This document shows positions 5,645 through 7,616 of a stretch of 7,616 bases of DNA, one piece after another. This DNA is from Acidobacteriota bacterium (lineage in GTDB: Bacteria > Acidobacteriota > Terriglobia > Terriglobales > Acidobacteriaceae). The translations under genes were made by a program, and so were the position numbers. Numbering within the stretch: position 1 is the first letter of the stretch; each line of letters starts with the position of its first letter. The stretch spans positions 1-7,616 of the forward strand of contig JAJXXG010000397.1 in the NCBI GenBank assembly GCA_021781255.1. The letters are read 5' to 3'. The notes under the pieces are model-generated. The model did not search any database. It was not told where the DNA came from and saw only the letters and a list, made by a program, of their open reading frames with translations.

Positions 5645-7616
5645 ATGTCATCCATCAACATTTCCGTCGGTCCTCATGGCTCCGATTCGCCAAATCAGGA
5701 TCTCGACTCCACCCTCCGCGAGAACCGCGTCTTCCCGCCGCCGCCCGAGTTCGCCAAGCACGCTCACATCAAGAGCCTTGAAGAATACGAAGCCCTTTAC
5801 AAGAGGTCCATCGAAGACCCTGAAGCCTTCTGGGCTGGCATCGCCAAGGAGCTCCACTGGTTCGAACCCTGGACCAAAACCCTCGAGTGGGATCACCCCT
5901 GGGCCAAGTGGTTTGTCGGCGGCCAACTCAATCTCAGTTACAACTGCCTTGACCGCCATCTAGACACGCCCCGCCGCGACAAGGTCGCCATCCTCTGGGA
6001 GTCAGAACCCGGCGAAGTCCGCCGCATCACTTACGCTGAGCTCCACGCGCAGGTTTCGCAATTCGCCGCCGCGCTCAAGGGCCTCGGCATCCGCAAGGGC
6101 GACCGCGTGGCCATTTACATGGGCATGGTTCCCGAGCTCGCCGTGGCCCTGCTTGCCTGCGCCCGCATCGGCGCGGTCCACTCCGTCATCTTCGGCGGAT
6201 TCGCTGCCACCGCCATCGCTGATCGCGTGAATGATGCCGGCTGCGTCGCCATCATCACCCAGGACGCCGCTTATCGCCGTGGCAACGAAATCCATCTCAA
6301 GCGCACCGTCGATGAAGCCGTCGCCCACTGCCCTACTGTGCAGGATGTCGTCGTCCTCCGCCGCACAGGCTCACACGTTGACATGGTCCACGGCCGCGAC
6401 CACTGGTGGCATGAGCTCGTCGCCAAAGCGCCCGCGGAATGCCCCGCCGAGCCCATGGATTCCGAGGACCAGCTCTACATCCTCTATACCTCCGGCACCA
6501 CCGGCAAGCCCAAAGGCCTCGTCCACACCACCGGCGGCTATTCCGTCCAGACCTACCTCACCACCAAATACATCTTCGATCTCCGCGAGGATGACATCTA
6601 CTGGTGCACGGCCGACATCGGCTGGGTCACCGGCCACTCCTACATCGTTTACGGCCCCCTCCAGAACGGCGCAACCGTCCTCATGTATGAGGGCGCGCCC
6701 AACTTCCCTGACTTCTCCCGCTTCTGGAAGATCGTCGACGACCATCGCGTCACCGTCTTTTACACCGCGCCCACCGCCATCCGCGCCTTCATCAAGTGGG
6801 GCGATGAGCACGTCGAAAAGCACAAGCTCGACTCGCTCCGCCTTCTCGGCACCGTCGGCGAGCCCATCAATCCCGAGGCGTGGATGTGGTACCGCGAGAA
6901 GATCGGCCACAATCGCTGCCCCATCGTCGACACCTGGTGGCAGACGGAAACCGGCGCAATCATGATCGCGCCCGTCCCCGGCGCAGTCGCCGCCAAGCCC
7001 GGTTCAGCCACGCGCCCCTTCTTCGGCATCCAGCCTGAAGTCGTCACTCGCGAGGGCCATCCCGTGCCCAGCGGCCACGGTGGATTGCTCGTCATCCGCA
7101 AGCCCTGGCCCGCCATGGCTCGCACCGTCTACGGCGACCCGGAGCGCTACAGGAAAACCTACTGGTCTGACGTTCCCGGCTGCTACTTCACCGGCGACGG
7201 CGCGCGCCAGGACGCCGACGGCTACTTTTGGCTCATGGGCCGCGTCGATGACGTCATCAACGTCAGCGGACACCGCCTCGGCACCATGGAGGTCGAGTCC
7301 GCTCTCGTCGCCCACCCCAAAGTCGCCGAGGCCGCCGTCGTCGGCCGCCCCGACGATCTCAAGGGCCAGGCCATCGCTGCCTTCGTCACCCTCGAAGGCG
7401 GCCACCAGCCCAGCGAAGAATTAAAGGACGAGCTGCGCAAATGGGTCGCAAAGGAAATCGGAGCCCTCGCGCGCCCCGACGACATTCGCTTCACTGATTC
7501 GCTGCCCAAAACCCGCTCCGGCAAAATCATGCGCCGCCTCCTCCGCGACCTCGCCACCCACGGCGAAATCAAAGGCGACACCACCACCCTCGAAGACTTC
7601 ACCGTCATCGCCAAAC
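5645..7616 (+). CDS. acs: Acetyl-CoA synthetase (AMP-forming), 3' end just cut off
   Basis: Activates acetate with ATP to acetyl-AMP and transfers the acetyl group to CoA, in the cytoplasm, feeding acetate into central metabolism. The frame is open for 657 codons to the window edge; family members are about 650 residues, so only a few C-terminal residues are missing. Seen: the N-terminal ACAS region (about 45-105), a CoA-site RRG (211-213), P-loop [11 protein letters not shown] (281-291), [10 protein letters not shown] (404-413; V404 matches the acetate-pocket valine), DTWWQTETG (429-437; pocket tryptophan), [15 protein letters not shown] (515-529), [16 protein letters not shown] (532-547) and [11 protein letters not shown] (621-631). 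K627 is the catalytic lysine whose acetylation by Pat-type enzymes switches off known Acs and is reversed by CobB sirtuins; regulation of this kind is inferred. The ATG at 5645 follows AGAGAGGG. The frame reads through without a break. Tryptophan in the pocket argues for acetate over longer acids. It is divergent from the barrel gene. Confidence 0.97.
   Translation, partial: MSSINISVGPHGSDSPNQDLDSTLRENRVFPPPPEFAKHAHIKSLEEYEALYKRSIEDPEAFWAGIAKELHWFEPWTKTLEWDHPWAKWFVGGQLNLSYNCLDRHLDTPRRDKVAILWESEPGEVRRITYAELHAQVSQFAAALKGLGIRKGDRVAIYMGMVPELAVALLACARIGAVHSVIFGGFAATAIADRVNDAGCVAIITQDAAYRRGNEIHLKRTVDEAVAHCPTVQDVVVLRRTGSHVDMVHGRDHWWHELVAKAPAECPAEPMDSEDQLYILYTSGTTGKPKGLVHTTGGYSVQTYLTTKYIFDLREDDIYWCTADIGWVTGHSYIVYGPLQNGATVLMYEGAPNFPDFSRFWKIVDDHRVTVFYTAPTAIRAFIKWGDEHVEKHKLDSLRLLGTVGEPINPEAWMWYREKIGHNRCPIVDTWWQTETGAIMIAPVPGAVAAKPGSATRPFFGIQPEVVTREGHPVPSGHGGLLVIRKPWPAMARTVYGDPERYRKTYWSDVPGCYFTGDGARQDADGYFWLMGRVDDVINVSGHRLGTMEVESALVAHPKVAEAAVVGRPDDLKGQAIAAFVTLEGGHQPSEELKDELRKWVAKEIGALARPDDIRFTDSLPKTRSGKIMRRLLRDLATHGEIKGDTTTLEDFTVIAK

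Noticed and set aside
6371..6910. A 179-codon minus-strand open frame inside acs
   Set aside because: It is antisense to a highly conserved enzyme frame whose motifs are all present. The Asp/Gly/Val-rich product is a typical complement of C-ending codons.

Overview
The window comes from a GC-rich Gram-negative bacterium. The strongest sign of an outer membrane is a large beta-barrel protein that has a signal peptide and ends in phenylalanine. The gene mix (a DUF5916-type barrel, a NodC/hyaluronan-synthase-like glycosyltransferase, a GAF-GGDEF protein and acetyl-CoA synthetase) suggests Acidobacteriota (Terriglobales-like soil bacteria). That placement rests on recognition of gene style and was not tested by alignment.

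Layout, left to right: (1) 2-652 (+), the C-terminal part of a diguanylate cyclase with the end of a GAF domain and a complete GGDEF domain; its beginning lies outside the window. (2) 831-1184 (+), a single-domain STAS protein of the anti-sigma-factor-antagonist type. (3) 1218-2570 (-), a membrane family-2 glycosyltransferase of the processive hyaluronan/chitin-oligosaccharide synthase type, convergent with the STAS gene across only 33 bases. (4) 2696-2722 (-), a clear intrinsic terminator. (5) 2744-5209 (-), an exported outer-membrane protein with a CBM9-like N-terminal domain and a DUF5916 beta-barrel, starting at TTG behind a perfect AGGAGG. (6) 5210-5644, a 435-base divergent intergenic region with several CG-centred imperfect palindromes. 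(7) 5645-7616 (+), acetyl-CoA synthetase (acs), complete except for its last few residues.

How the genes could work together: the left half joins a second-messenger enzyme (c-di-GMP synthesis), a phosphorylation-controlled STAS switch and a probable exopolysaccharide synthase. That could be a small surface-polysaccharide control neighbourhood, but the link is positional only. The terminator between the barrel gene and the glycosyltransferase gene argues that these two are separate transcription units. The barrel gene and acs share the long divergent control region. Acs converts acetate to acetyl-CoA and is a core-metabolism gene with no evident link to the rest.

No mobile element, CRISPR array, RNA gene, toxin-antitoxin pair or defence cluster was seen. 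The window looks like ordinary chromosome, and no convincing new system was found.
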